From contig NW_022148589.1 in assembly GCF_901933205.1 (NCBI RefSeq), positions 61,695 through 125,694 on the forward strand: a stretch of 64,000 nt of DNA, read 5' to 3'. The DNA is from Camarhynchus parvulus (Eukaryota; Chordata; Aves; Passeriformes; Thraupidae). This document shows, piece after piece, positions 33,201 through 43,759 of this stretch. Positions within the stretch are counted from its first letter, which is position 1; every line of letters begins with the position of its first letter. The notes below the pieces were generated by a model. The model was not told the DNA's origin. It ran no database searches and worked only from the letters and a program-made list of their open reading frames with translations. A program made the position numbers and the translations under genes.

Positions 33201-36200
33201 GTGAGCCATTGATTTGCCCTATAGGGATTCCTCTGCCATATAATGAGCCATTAATTTGCCCAGTATGGACTGAAAAAAAAATCAGGAAAAAATTCAAAAG
33301 TCCCCCAAAAAATCTGAAAAAAATCTGTAAAAAATCCAAAAAATTCCCCAATTAATCCCTAATTAGCCCCTAATTATTTCTGCAGTGATTAATGATTTTG
33401 GGGGTCCCAGACCCCCCTGTTTGTGTCGTTTTTCCTGGCCCTGCAGGGGATGGCGGCGGCGCCGGTGCCGGGGCTGCTGCAGGGGGGGCTGGGCTGGTTC
33501 CCCAACTTGGCCGCCCCCGACCCTTTCTACATCCTGCCCGTGCTGGTCACCGCCTCCACCTGGCTCGTGCTCGAGGTTTGGGGCCAAAAACGGCGATTTG
33601 GGGCAAAACTGGGCCAGTTGGGGCAAAAAAATGGAGGTTTTGGGTGAAAAAATGGAGATTTTAGGTGAAAAAATGGGGATTTTAGAGGGAAAAATGGGAT
33701 TTTTCGAGAGGGAAAAAAATGGAGTTTTTTGAGGGGAAAATGGGAGTTTTTAGGAGGAAGTGAGTTTTAAGTGAAAATGGAGATTTTGGGAAAATGTGGG
33801 GATTTTAGATGAAAAAATGGAGTTGTTAGGTGAAAAACTGGGGATTTTGGGTGAAAAACTGGAGTTTTTAGGAGGAAAAAATGAGGATTTTGGGGGAAAT
33901 GGGGATTTGGGGAAGGGAAATGGGTTTTGAGTTGAAAATCTGGAAATTTGGGAAAAAAGGAGAATTTTAGGTCAAAAAATGAGGATTTTTGGTTAAAAAA
34001 TGGGGTTTTTAGAGTGAAAAATGAGGATTTTAGGAGAAAAAAATTGGGAATTTTTAGGGAAAAATGTGAGGGGTTTTAAGGGGAAATGAATTTGGGGTGA
34101 AAAATGTCAATTTTTAAGAAAAAATGGGGATTTTGGGTGGAAAAATGAAGATTTTAGAGAGAAAAATGGGATTTTAGGGGAAACGTGGAGGTTTTGGGGG
34201 AGCTGAGTTTTGGGGTAAAAATTGGAGATTTTGGGCAAAAAAAATTTTGGATTTTTTGGGGATTTGGGGTGAGAAATGGGGATTTTGGAGTGAAAAATGG
34301 GAATTTTAGGTGAAAATTTGGGTTCTTCGGGGAAATTGGGATTTTGCGAAGGGAAATGAATTATGGGTTCAGAATCTGGGAAGGGAAATGAATTTTGGGT
34401 TCAGAATCTGGGATTTTGGGCAAAAAGGAGAATTTTGGTTGAAAAATGGGGATTTTAGAAAAAAAAATAATTTTAAGGGGAAAAAAATGGAGATTTTAGA
34501 GAGGGAAAAAAAAGATGATTTAGGGGAAATTGAATCTGTCAGGGAAAATCTGTTTTGGGGTAAAAAAAGGGGATTTTGGGGTAAAAATTGGGAATTTCAG
34601 GTTGAAAAAATGAGGATTTTCGGGGTAAAAATGAGGATTTTCCAGTGCAAATAGGGATTTGAGAGAGGAAAATGAATTTTTTAGAGGAAATAAATTTTGG
34701 GGTGAAAAATTGGAATTTTGAGAAAAAAATTGGGTTATAAAAATGGCAAGAGTGGAGATTTTAGGAGAAAAAACGAAGATTTGGGGTGAAAAATGGGGAT
34801 TTTGGGTGGAGAAATTGAGGATTTGGAAGGGAAAATTTAATTTTTTAGAAGAAAAAACATTTTGGGGTAAAAATGGAGATTTTGGGGAAAAACTGAGGGA
34901 TTTTAGGGAAAAAAGGAATTTTTAGAGCAAAAAATGGAGATTTTTCAGTGAGAAATGCACAAAAATTGGAGATTTTAGGGAGAAAAATTTAAATTTTTGG
35001 GGGGGAAATTGGATTTTTAAAGGGGAAATAAGTTGTGGGGTGAAAAATGGGGATTTTGGGCAAAAATGGGAATTTTGGGTGGAAAAAATGGGGATTGTAA
35101 GGGAAAAAATTGAGGGTTTTGAGGGGAAAAAATGAATTTGTGAGGGGAAATCTGGTTTGGGGTAAAAAATTAAAATTTTGGGTGAAAAAAGTGGATTTTG
35201 GGGGAAAAAATGGAGGTTTTTGAATGAAAAATGGGAATTTTAGTGGAAAAAATTTGGATTTTTTTTGGAAAATTGGATTTAGGGAGGGGAAATTTCTGAG
35301 AAAAATTTCAAATATAAAAAAAATTAAAAGTTTTTGGGGAAAATTGTGAAAATTTCAGGATTAATTTCAGATTTGAAGGAAAAGTTTGGAATTTCAGGGA
35401 AAATTTTGGGAGTTTTGAGAAAAATGTGGAAATTTTTTGGCAGGGAAATTGTCAGATTTGAAAAAAAATTTGGTTTGGGGCAAAAAATTTTAAATTGTGG
35501 AGGAAATTCCAAAATTTGGAGAGAAAATTCCCAAATTTGGAGAGAAAATTCCCAAATTTTGTGGGAAATTCTGAATTTGGAGAGAAAATTCTCAAATTAC
35601 CATCAAATGTTCCAGATGCAGAAAAAAAATTCAAATTTTAGGGGAAAATTCTCAACTTTTGGGGAAAAAATCCCAAATTTTTGAAAAAATAATTTTTTTT
35701 ATTTTTCCTTGAAATTTTAAGATTTTTTAAAAAATTCTGAAATTTACAAAAAATGTTAAAATTTTAAAGAAATTCCCAAATTTTTGGTAAAAAATTAAAA
35801 TTTTTGCAGAAAATTTCTGATTTTTCTGAGACGATTTTAAATTTTTGGACAAAAATTCCTCAAGTTTGATTAAAAATCCCCAAATTTTTTTGAAGAAATG
35901 TGAATTTTGGGAAAAAAATTAATTTTGGGTGAAAAAATGAGAATTTTAGAATTTAAAAAATGGGGATTTTAGGGTGGAAAATGGGAATTTTGGTTAAAAA
36001 AATTAGGAAAACGGGATTTAAAAAAAAAAGGAAATTTTCAAAGGAAAAAATGGAAGTTTTGAGGGGAAAATGAGAATTTTGGGGAGAAAAATTGGAATTT
36101 TTTGGGAAAAAATGGGAATTTTGATTTTAAAAAATAATTTGGGGAAAATAGGAATTTCAGGGAAAGAAGGAAAATTTTGTGGGGAAATTGGAATTTTTAG

Positions 36201-39200
36201 GGAAAAAAATGGAATTTTGTTATAAAAATGGGAATTGGAGGGAAAAACAGGAATTTTGGGGGGAAATGGGGATTTTTTGGCGAAAAAATGGGGATTTTGG
36301 TTCAAAATTGAAATATTGGGGAGTAAAGTTGGGAATTTTAGAGGGGAAAATTTGAATTTTGGGTGGAAAAGCAGGAATTTTGGTAAAATGCGGGGATTTG
36401 GGGGGAGAACGGGATTTTTGGGGTGAAAAAAGGAATTTTTGTGAAAAAAATTTGAATTTTTGGGGGGAAAAAATGGGAATTTTAGTTGGGAAAATCTTGA
36501 AATTTTTCAGGGCAGAAATTGGAAATTTTGGGGAAACTTCGAAGATTTTGGGGTGTTAATGTCAGAAAGGGGTGGAGCATCGTTATGCAAATGAGGGGCA
36601 TGGTTAATTTGAATATTTCTTGTTGCAGCTCGGGGCGGAGACGGGCGTGTCGGCGCCGGGGGCGGGGCCTGTCCGTCAAATCCTGAGGCTCCTCCCCCTC
36701 GTCTTCCTGCCATTCATCATTCACTTCCCCACCGTGAGTTGGGGGTGGGGCCTAAAAAGGGGCGTGGCCTCTTAAAAGAAGGGTGCTGTCATTTAAAAAG
36801 GGGCGTGGCCATTGTAAAAGTGGGTGTAGCATCATTAAGGAGTGAGGTCACCGTAAAAGTGGGCGTGGCTACATTAAAAATGAGCACGGTCACTTTAAAA
36901 GGGGATGTGGCTCAAATTAGGGGTGTGGTCACTTTAATAGTGGGTGTGGCTACATTAAAACAAGCCTGGTCACTTTAAAAGAGGGCGTGGCTTAAATTAG
37001 GGCCGTGGCCACTCTAAAAGTGGGTGTGGCTTCCTAAAATAGGGGTGTGGCTACATTAAAAATGAGCATGGTTACTTTAAAAGAGGGCATGGCTTAAAAT
37101 AGGGGCGTGGTCAGTTCAAAAGGGGCGTGGCTTCCTAAAGTAGGGGCGTGGCCACTTAAAAAAGGGGTGTGACTTTAAATAGGGGTGTGGCCACTTTAAA
37201 AGTGGGTGTGGCTACATTAAAAATGAGCGTGGTCACTTTAAAAGGGGGTCTGGCTTAAAATGGGGGTGTGGTCACTTTAAAAGGGGTGTGGTCTACACTA
37301 AAAGGTCTGGTCACTTTAAAAAAGGGCGTGGTCACTTAAAAAAGGGTGTTGCCTCCTAAAATAGGGGTGTGGCCATTTTAAAAGTGGGTGTGGCTTCATG
37401 CAAACGGAGCACGGTCACTTTGAAAGAGGCATGGCTTGAAAATAGGGCGTGGCCACTTCAGAAGTGGGTGTGGCTACATTAAAAACAAACCTGGACATTT
37501 TAAAAAGGGGTGTGGCTTAAAATAGGAGCACGGTCACTTTAAAAGGGGTGTGGCTCAAATTAGGGGCGTGGCCACTTTAAAAGTGGTGTGACTTTAAATA
37601 GGGGTGTGGCTTCTTTAGAAGTGGGCGTGGCTACATGAAAAATGAGCATGGTCATTTTAAAAGGGGGTGTGGCTTAAAATAGGGGCATGGTCACATTAAA
37701 AGGGGCCGGCTTCCTAAAATAGGGGTGTGGTCACTTTAAAAGGGGCTGTGATCTACTAAAATGGGGCGCAGCCACTTTAAAAGTGGGTGTGGCTATAATT
37801 AAAAGCCCTGGTCACTTTAAAAAGGGGCGTGGTCACTTAAAAAAGAGTGTGGCTACGTGAAATAGGGGCGTGGTCACATTAAAAAGGGTGTGGATTCCTA
37901 AAGTAGGGGCGTGGCCACTTTAAAAGTGGGTGTGGCTTAAAATACTGTCATGGTTACAGTAAAAGGGGTGTAGCTTCCTAAAATATGGGTGTTGTCATTT
38001 TAAAAGGGGTGTGGCTTAAAATAGGGGCGTGGTCGCTTTTAAAGTGGGCGTGGCTTCATTAAGGAGCAGTCTCTGTTTCAAGGGGCGTGGTCACATTGAA
38101 AGGGGCGTGGCTTCCTAAAATAGGGGCGTGGTCAATTGAAAAGGGGCGTGGTCACTTTTAATGAGGTGTGATCTACTTCATAGTGGGCGTGGCTTCATTA
38201 AGGAGCAAGGTCACTTTAAAAAGGGGTGTGGCTTAAAAAGGGGCGTGGTCACTTTAAACCAGGCGGGATCGATGTAAAAGTGGGCGTGGCTTCACCTTTC
38301 CCCTCATTGTTTCCTTTTATGGTGTCGTGACGTCATTTCCGGTGGCCACGCCCACAAATTTTCCCATTTTCCCCAAATCTTTTTAAATTTCACCCAAAAT
38401 TTGAGAAATTTCTCCCCAAAATTGAAATTTTTTAATCTCAAATCTTTAGAATTTTACCCCAAAATTTGAATTTCTTCAAAATTTGGATTTTTCTCAAAAA
38501 AATTTAGAAATTTTAACAAAAATTTTAAGAATTTTACCTCAAATTTTGATTTTTAAAGTATTGTAAAATTTTTAAAAATGAAACTGAAGGTATATTTTTT
38601 AAAAATTTGGAATATTTTTGGAAAAATTAATATTTTTTCCAAAAAATTTAAAATTTTAAACAAGTATTTGTGAATTTATTAAAAATTTTAAAATTCTTCT
38701 GTAAATTTGGGAAATTTTCCCTCCAAAATTTAAAGCTTTTTACCAAAAATTTGAGAAGTTCTTTAAAATGTTAACATTTTTTTGTACATTTTGGAATTTT
38801 AAAAAATCTGAAAATTTCAAGAATAAAATTGGAAAAAATATTTTTAGAAAAAATTTGGGATTTTTTTCACAAAATTTGGGAATTTTCCCACAAAAATTTC
38901 GGAATTTTTCCCCAAAATTTAAATTTTTGTTCCCCAAATTGAATTTTTCTAAAATTCTGAGAATTTCCCTGTTCAAAAAAAATCAGGAATTTTCTCAAAA
39001 TCCCCAAAATTTCCCCTGAAATTGAATTTTCTTTGTTCAAATCTGGAATTGTCCTGAAATTTTCCCAATTTTCCCTGAAAACTTACAAAAATTTTTAAAA
39101 TTTTACGAATTTTTTAAAAAATTTTAAAAATTCTTAAATTTTACAAAACTTTTTAAAAACTTTAAAAAAATTTTAAAAATTTTACAATATTTTAAAATTT

Positions 39201-42200
39201 GGATTACTTTGCACCGAAATTTGAATTTTCCTTGAAGAATTCCATTACAAATTTCAAACTTTTTCCAAAATTTTCTGATTTTTTTTTGAAAATCTGAGAA
39301 TTCCCCCTTTAAAAATTCCGAAATTTTCACAAAATTCCCAAAATTTTCACTGAAATCCCCAATTTTTTTAAAATCCAAATTTTGTCCAAAACTTTTAGAT
39401 TTTCACCCAAAAATTTAATTTTCTTGTTAAGTTTGGTTTTTGCATGAAAAATCAAAAATTTTCTTTCAAAATTTTTATTTTGTCTTCAAAATTTGGAATT
39501 TTTTCCAACCTTTCCGAAAATATAAAAAAGAATTTCTTGCTTTTATCTCAAATCTTGGTGAGATACTAAAATTTATTTTTATTTTTTATTTTGTTTTATT
39601 TTTTAGTATTACTTTGGGTAACACTAGAATTTATATTTTTGATGTATTATATTAATAAATATTGCTTTATATATTTATAAATTTGTATTTGTAATTTAAA
39701 TTTAGATTTTATTAATTTTTATATAATTTTTTTAAACATATTATTTATTTTTTTATAAGATTATTATTTATTTTTATATTTTTATATACTTACATGCTAT
39801 ATATTCGACTGCTTTATAATTGTATATATTTTGTTATAATATACTTAAATTTTGTTTTTTCAATTATTTCAATTTATTATTTCTTATTTTGGAAAATACT
39901 TTAATTACTATTTGTAATTATATATATTATGTACTTCTTTTATTTTTTATTTTTTACTTTTAATTTGCACCCACGTATTTAATATTTTATTTCTGCTTAT
40001 TTTAATTTATTATTTTCATATATTTGCATATTATTCCAGTATGTATCAGTATTTTATTTATATATTTCCGTGTTATGTAGAATTTTTTATATTGATATAT
40101 TTGTAACTTTAATTTGTTTCGTTTGCTTATTAATTTTATTTGATTTTGAGAATTTTTAAAAAGCTTTTGGCATTTTTTCCAAACTTTGAGAATTTTCCCC
40201 AAAATTCTGAAATTTCCCTTTAAAAACCCAAAATTCCCTTTGTTGCTCCACTTCCGGGTTGGCCGCTTAGCCCCGCCTCCTTTCCCTCATCCTGGCTTCT
40301 GATTGGTTCCTCCCTGCAGGCGATCTTCACCTATTGGCTGACGTCCAACAGCTTCAGCCTGCTGCAGACGGGGCTGCTGCGAGTCCCCGCCCTCCGGGCC
40401 AGGCTGGGCGTGGCCCCGCCCCCGGCTCCGCCCCCGGCCACGCCCACCGGCCCCGCCCCCAAGAGCAAGGGCGGCATCCTGAGGCAGCTGAGAAAAGGTG
40501 AAAAAAGGGGGAAAATGGGGCAAAAATCGGCGATTTTGGGCAAAAGAATCGGGGATTTTGGGGAAAAATCATTGGGGATTTTGGGCAGAAAAATTTGGGG
40601 ATTTTGGGAAAAAAAATTGGGGATTTTGGGCAAAAAATTTGGGGATTTTGGGTGGGAAAAATGGAGGTTTTGGGCAGAAAAATTGGGGGTTAGGGGGAAA
40701 AATATTGGGGATTTTGGGGGAAAAATGGGGATTTTAGGGTGAAAAAATCAGGATTGTGGGCAAAAAAAATTGGGGATTTCAGATAAAAAATGGGAATCTT
40801 TGGTTAAAAAAATTGAGGATTTTGGGGAAAAATCATCGGGGATTTTGGGCAGAAAAATTGAGAAATTTAGGCAAAAAAATTTGGGGATTTTGGGTGGGAA
40901 AATTGAGAATTTGAGGAAAAAAAATGGGAATTTTTGGTAAAAAAATTTCGCTGTTTTGGGGAAAAATTTTGGGGAAAAAATGTTGGGGATTTTGGGGTAA
41001 AAAAATTGGGAATTTTGGGCAAAAAATGGGAATTTTTGGTGAAAAAATTTGAGGATTTTGGGCAAAATCATTGGGGATTTTGGGCAAAAAGCTTTGGGGA
41101 TTTTGGGCAGAAAAAATGAGAAATTTAGGAAAAAAAATTTTGGGATTTTGGGTGGGAAAATTGAGATTTTGAGAAAAAAAGGGAATTTTTGGTAAAATAA
41201 ATTTGGGGGTTTTGGGGGAAAAAATTGGAGATTTTGGTGAAAAAGATTGGGAATTTTGGGTAAAAAAATTTGAGGATTTTGGGCAAAATCATTGGGGATT
41301 TTGGGCAGAAAAATTCGGAAATTTTGGGGCAAAAAATTGAAGATTTTGGGTGGGAAAATTGGGATTTTGAGAAAAAAGTGGGAATTTTGGGTAAAAAAAT
41401 TTGAGGATTTTGGGCAAAATCACTGGGGATTTTGGGGAAAAAACTTTCAGGATTTTGGGCAGAAAAAATGAGAAATTTAGTCAAAATAATTTGGGGATTT
41501 TGGGCAAAAACTTGGGGGTTTTGGGTGGGTTTGGGGCTGTTTTGGGTCATTCTTGGGACAAATTTGGGGCATTTTGGGTGAATTTGGGACAATTTTGGGG
41601 ACAATTTTGGGGTTTTTTTTTATATTTGGGATATTTTGGGGCATTTTGGGGACAAATTTTGGGCATTTTGGGTGAATTTGGGACAATTTGGGTCATTTTT
41701 GGTGGATTTGTGGAATTTGGGGACGTTTTGGGTAAATTTGGGACATTTTGCAATGTTCTAGGTTTTTTTAATATTCAAGACATTCTGGGTCTTTTTTGGG
41801 ACAAATTTGGGGCATTTTGGGCGAATTTGGGACAATTTGGGGTCATTTGCAGTCAATTTGGGAAGTTTTGGGGAAATTTTGGGAAAATTTGGGACATTTT
41901 GGGTGGATTTGGGGGAATTTTGCAGCATTTTGGGCCATTTTGGTCATTTTTGTTGGTTTGGGGACATTTTTGGGTCATTTTGGGCCAATTCTGGGACGTT
42001 TTGGGGCATTTTGGGTCATTTCTGGTGGATTTGGGGAATTTTTGGGACATTTTGGAGAATTTGAAACAATTTTGGGGCAATTTTGGGGTTTTTTTTATTT
42101 GGGACATATTTTGGGACAAATTTGGGACAATTTTGGTAAATTTTGGGTAATTTTTTTGGATTTGGGACATTTTTTGGGCAAATTTTTTTTGGGACAATTT

Positions 42201-43717
42201 TGGGTCATTTATTGGGACATTTTGGGTCATTTTTGGGACAAATTTGGGACATTTTGGGAAATTTTTGGAGGGGGGGGGTTTTGGGGAATAAAATTTGGGG
42301 CAGTTTGGGTGAATTTGGGGCAATTTTGGGTCATTTTTCTTGGATTTTGGGTCTTTCTCGGGAATTTTTGCAGAATTTTGAGAAAACTTTGTGGAATTCT
42401 TGGGAAATTTGGGATTTGGAGAATTTTTGGGGGAGATTTGGGAAACTTTGGGGATTTGGGGGCGCTTGGGGAATTTTTGGGAAACATTGTGGGATTTTGG
42501 TTTTTTGTGTTGAATTTTGGGCTTTTTAGGGGAAGTTTGGGGGAATTTTTTCCAAATTTTGGGGAATTTTTCTGCATTTTGGGGCAAAAAATGGGAAATT
42601 TGGGGGGGACTTTTGGGAAATTTGGGATTTGGGGAATTTCTGGGGGAAAACTCTGGAGTTTTGGGATTTTTGTGGAATTTTGGGGTTTTCAGGGCTCATT
42701 TTGAGGGATTTGAGGAATTTTGGGGGAAATTTGGAACTTTTTGGTGATTTTTGGAAGAATTTTCCGGAATTTGGGGTTTGGGAAATTTCAGGGGGCAATT
42801 TGGGGAGAATTTTGGGGTTTTTAGGGCATTTCAGGAAATTGGGGCATTTTAGGGAAATTTTGGGATAAATTTGGGGCAGTTTGGGTGAATTTGGGGCAAT
42901 TTTGCCGCATTTTGGGACATTTTGGTCATTTTTGTTGGTTTGGGGAAATTTTGGGGCATTTTGGGTCATTTCTGGTGGATTTGGGGATTTTTGGGACATT
43001 TTGGAGAATTTGAAACAATTTTGGGGCAATTTTGGGTTTTTTTCCTATTTGGGGCATTGGGGCTTTTTGGGGACAAATTTGGGGCAATTTTGGGTCATTT
43101 TAGAATAGTTTGGGTCATTTTTTGAGGATTTGGGGAATTTGGGGACATTTTGGGTAAATTTGGGACAAATTTGGGACATTCTGGGTCATTTTTGGGAAAA
43201 TTTGGGACATTTGGGGTGGACTTGGGACAATTTTGGGATAAATTTGGGGCATTTTGGGTCATTTTTGGGTGCATTTGTGTCAATTTCCATCATTTCAAAC
43301 TGCCTATATAAAATTTAACCCCCCCAAACCCATTTTTGGGGTCCCCAAACCCATTTTTGGGGTCCCCAAACCCATTTTTGGGGTCCCCAAACCCGTTTTT
43401 GGGGTCCCTAACCCGTTTTTGGGCACCCCAAGAGTGACTTTTTGGGGTTCCCCGATCCGCAGAGTGGCGCGAGGCCCAGGCCACGCACGAGGCCGAGCAG
43501 CGCCGCTGGCGCCTCCGCAACCACCTCACGCTGGCGGCCAAAGGTGACCGAAAACCCCAAAAAAACCCCCCAAAACCCCCAAAATCCCCTCCCCAAATTC
43601 AACTTACTTCCTTTCTCCAGGTCCTCTCCGCCAAACGTTCGCCCAGAACCCCCTGAACCCCCCAAGATGGCGCCCTCAGAGCCGCCAAAAAGGCCCTGGA
43701 AGGACACGCTGGGCTGA
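21200..43717 (+). CDS. OXA1L: OXA1L, mitochondrial inner-membrane insertase, complete gene
   Basis: OXA1L inserts mitochondrially made proteins into the inner membrane and contacts the mitoribosome. Ten exons were traced: 21200-21256, 21378-21446, 25316-25629, 28497-28638, 30852-30937, 33411-33575, 36629-36733, 40320-40497, 43463-43543 and 43621-43717. Matches to human OXA1L, from memory, include [43 protein letters not shown] and the C-terminus WKDTLG. Exons 5-9 are in phase. Exons 3, 4 and 10 contain apparent one-base deletions that must be bridged to follow the homologous frame. Splice sites and the poly(A) signal look intact. Either the consensus has homopolymer errors or the gene is decaying. 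Confidence 0.93.
21378..21446 (+). CDS. OXA1L: OXA1L exon 2
   Basis: Twenty-three codons in phase 0 lie between acceptor TTGTTCCTGCAG and donor CAG/GTGAGG. The peptide RLRGPVWCC...[10 protein letters not shown] is Arg/Cys-rich and continues the presequence region. It is not conserved enough to align, so the call rests on splice signals and position. Confidence 0.7.
21447..25315. repeat. G-rich repeats in OXA1L intron 2, with a duplicated acceptor region
   Basis: From 21450 to 24230 the motif is GAGGGAAATTTGGGGGTTTT, and from 24240 to 25220 it is GATTTTTGGGTGAATTTTGG. A segment of about 95 bp ending TTCTCCCCTCCCAG occurs twice, at about 24458-24550 and 25226-25315. The second is the exon 3 acceptor and the first is a decoy. 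Confidence 0.85.
25316..25629 (+). CDS. OXA1L: OXA1L exon 3 (first membrane segment) with coding minisatellite and frame breaks
   Basis: The 3' part encodes [17 protein letters not shown] and [14 protein letters not shown], matching human FAELGLGSYTPVGLIQ and [13 protein letters not shown], with donor CCG/GTGAGC. The 5' part holds four copies of a GC-rich unit of about 39 bp coding [13 protein letters not shown]. Copy spacings are 39, 38 and 39 bp. Copies 1-2 and 3-4 therefore read in different frames, and the acceptor at 25315 joins exon 2 in the third frame. An alternative acceptor ending at 25427 would join exon 2 to the conserved frame with no break, but its pyrimidine tract is poor. Confidence 0.8.
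25630..28496. repeat. G-rich repeats in OXA1L intron 3
   Basis: TTGGGGAAAAATTGGGGTTT units run from 25630 to about 27660, then GGGTCAAATTTTGGG units to 28250. A tidy tandem of about 23 bp (TTGGGTTTCGCTTGGAATTT) has five copies at 28310-28420. Confidence 0.82.
28497..28638 (+). CDS. OXA1L: OXA1L exon 4, with an apparent frameshift
   Basis: After acceptor CCCCGTTTGCAG the phase-1 frame gives [20 protein letters not shown], then RHLPTLQR, matching human GQREAARIHNHLPEIQ. The homologous frame then shifts by one base near 28590 to [15 protein letters not shown], like human IREAKLAGDHIEY, ending at donor CGG/GTGCGG. The 142-base exon leaves phase 2, whereas exon 5 needs phase 1. Two missing bases in G/C-rich sequence would restore everything. 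Confidence 0.82.
28639..30851. repeat. GTGGGCGTGGCTTA array in OXA1L intron 4
   Basis: Units of roughly 130-200 bp combine GGGCGTGGCTTAAGGGTTGT, TTATTAATTTGTGGGCGTGG, CCTCAACATTTGGGTGG and AAATTTGGGTGAAAAAAGGC. The CACCC-box motif is shared with RNF31 intron 4 and OXA1L intron 7. Confidence 0.85.
30852..30937 (+). CDS. OXA1L: OXA1L exon 5
   Basis: Eighty-six bases lie between acceptor TTTAACCCCTCAG and donor CAG/GTTTGG. With one base carried in they give [20 protein letters not shown], then GFLVPLVQ, matching human [25 protein letters not shown]. This is the matrix-facing helix region before the second membrane segment. Confidence 0.93.
30938..33410. repeat. Two minisatellites in OXA1L intron 5
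   Basis: From 30945 to 31615 runs an array of about 22 bp, CCCAAATTCAGCCCCAAAAA. From 31620 to 33260 runs a complex unit of about 80-90 bp with CCACATAGTGAGCCATTGAT and CCCTATAGGGATCCCTCTGC. The second is the same family, in opposite orientation, as the arrays at 57.4-58.3 and 62.05-63.45 kb. Confidence 0.87.
33411..33575 (+). CDS. OXA1L: OXA1L exon 6 (membrane segments 2-3)
   Basis: Fifty-five codons in phase 0 follow acceptor GGGGGTCCCAG and end at donor GAG/GTTTGG. The peptide [20 protein letters not shown] aligns with human [20 protein letters not shown]. Later [20 protein letters not shown] aligns with [20 protein letters not shown]. Two hydrophobic segments are evident. Confidence 0.95.
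33576..36628. repeat. A/G-rich repeat in OXA1L intron 6
   Basis: Degenerate GAAAAATGGGGATTTTAGG units occupy the intron, grading into A/T-richer sequence after 35300. No other feature was seen. Confidence 0.78.
36629..36733 (+). CDS. OXA1L: OXA1L exon 7 (membrane segment 4)
   Basis: Thirty-five codons in phase 0 lie between acceptor TTCTTGTTGCAG and donor ACC/GTGAGT. The peptide LGAETGV, then [18 protein letters not shown], corresponds to human LGAETGV and VIRMMPLITLPITMHFPT. Confidence 0.96.
36734..38320. repeat. GGGGCGTGGTCACTTTAAAA array in OXA1L intron 7
   Basis: Roughly 20-40-bp units alternate GTGGTCACTTTAAAA, GTGGCTTAAAATAGGGG and GTGGCTACATTAAAAATGAG for nearly 1.6 kb. Each unit holds a CACCC-box-like GGGCGTGGC. 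Confidence 0.85.
38321..40319. other. AT-rich part of OXA1L intron 7
   Basis: Low-complexity AAATTT-rich sequence up to 39500 is followed by a very AT-rich block (about 39560-40140) with TATTTATTTTTATA-like text and almost no G/C runs. It ends at a GC-rich stretch with GATTGG just before exon 8. The block is an outlier in composition within the window. Confidence 0.7.
40320..40497 (+). CDS. OXA1L: OXA1L exon 8 (membrane segment 5 and start of matrix tail)
   Basis: The exon follows acceptor TTCCTCCCTGCAG and ends AAAAG/GTGAAA in phase 1. [20 protein letters not shown] matches human [31 protein letters not shown] is followed by an Ala/Pro-rich run and then GGILRQLRK. The Pro-rich insert, coded by a GCCCCGCCCCCG-like tract, replaces a more ordinary linker in human. 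The basic tail contacts the mitoribosome in the family. Confidence 0.94.
40498..43462. repeat. G-rich repeats in OXA1L intron 8
   Basis: GGGGATTTTGGGCAAAAAAA units run to about 41510. TTGGGACATTTTGGGTGAAT units follow to 43290. Five copies of a 20-22-bp unit AACCCATTTTTGGGGTCCCC lie at 43321-43430. Confidence 0.82.
43463..43543 (+). CDS. OXA1L: OXA1L exon 9 (C-terminal matrix helix)
   Basis: Eighty-one bases run in phase 1 to phase 1 between acceptor CGATCCGCAG and donor AAAG/GTGACC. The peptide [20 protein letters not shown], then HLTLAAK, aligns with human [20 protein letters not shown] and LELAAR. It is a highly charged helix with coiled-coil potential. Confidence 0.93.
43621..43717 (+). 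CDS. OXA1L: OXA1L exon 10 with stop codon and an apparent frameshift
   Basis: After acceptor CTTTCTCCAG the frame gives [15 protein letters not shown], matching human GPLRQTFTHNPL. One base is then missing in a run of six C near 43658-43663. With seven C the frame continues [17 protein letters not shown] and stops at 43715-43717, matching the human end KYPWHDTLG. Without it, translation runs on into an Arg-rich tail past the poly(A) signal. Confidence 0.9.
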
Positions 43718-43742
43718 GGCGGGAAGGGGGCGACCCCCAGGA

Positions 43743-43748
43743 AATAAA
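43743..43748 (+). terminator. OXA1L: OXA1L poly(A) signal
   Basis: AATAAA lies 25 bases after the conserved OXA1L stop codon, giving a very short 3' UTR. Confidence 0.85.
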
Positions 43749-43759
43749 ATGCGCGAAAA

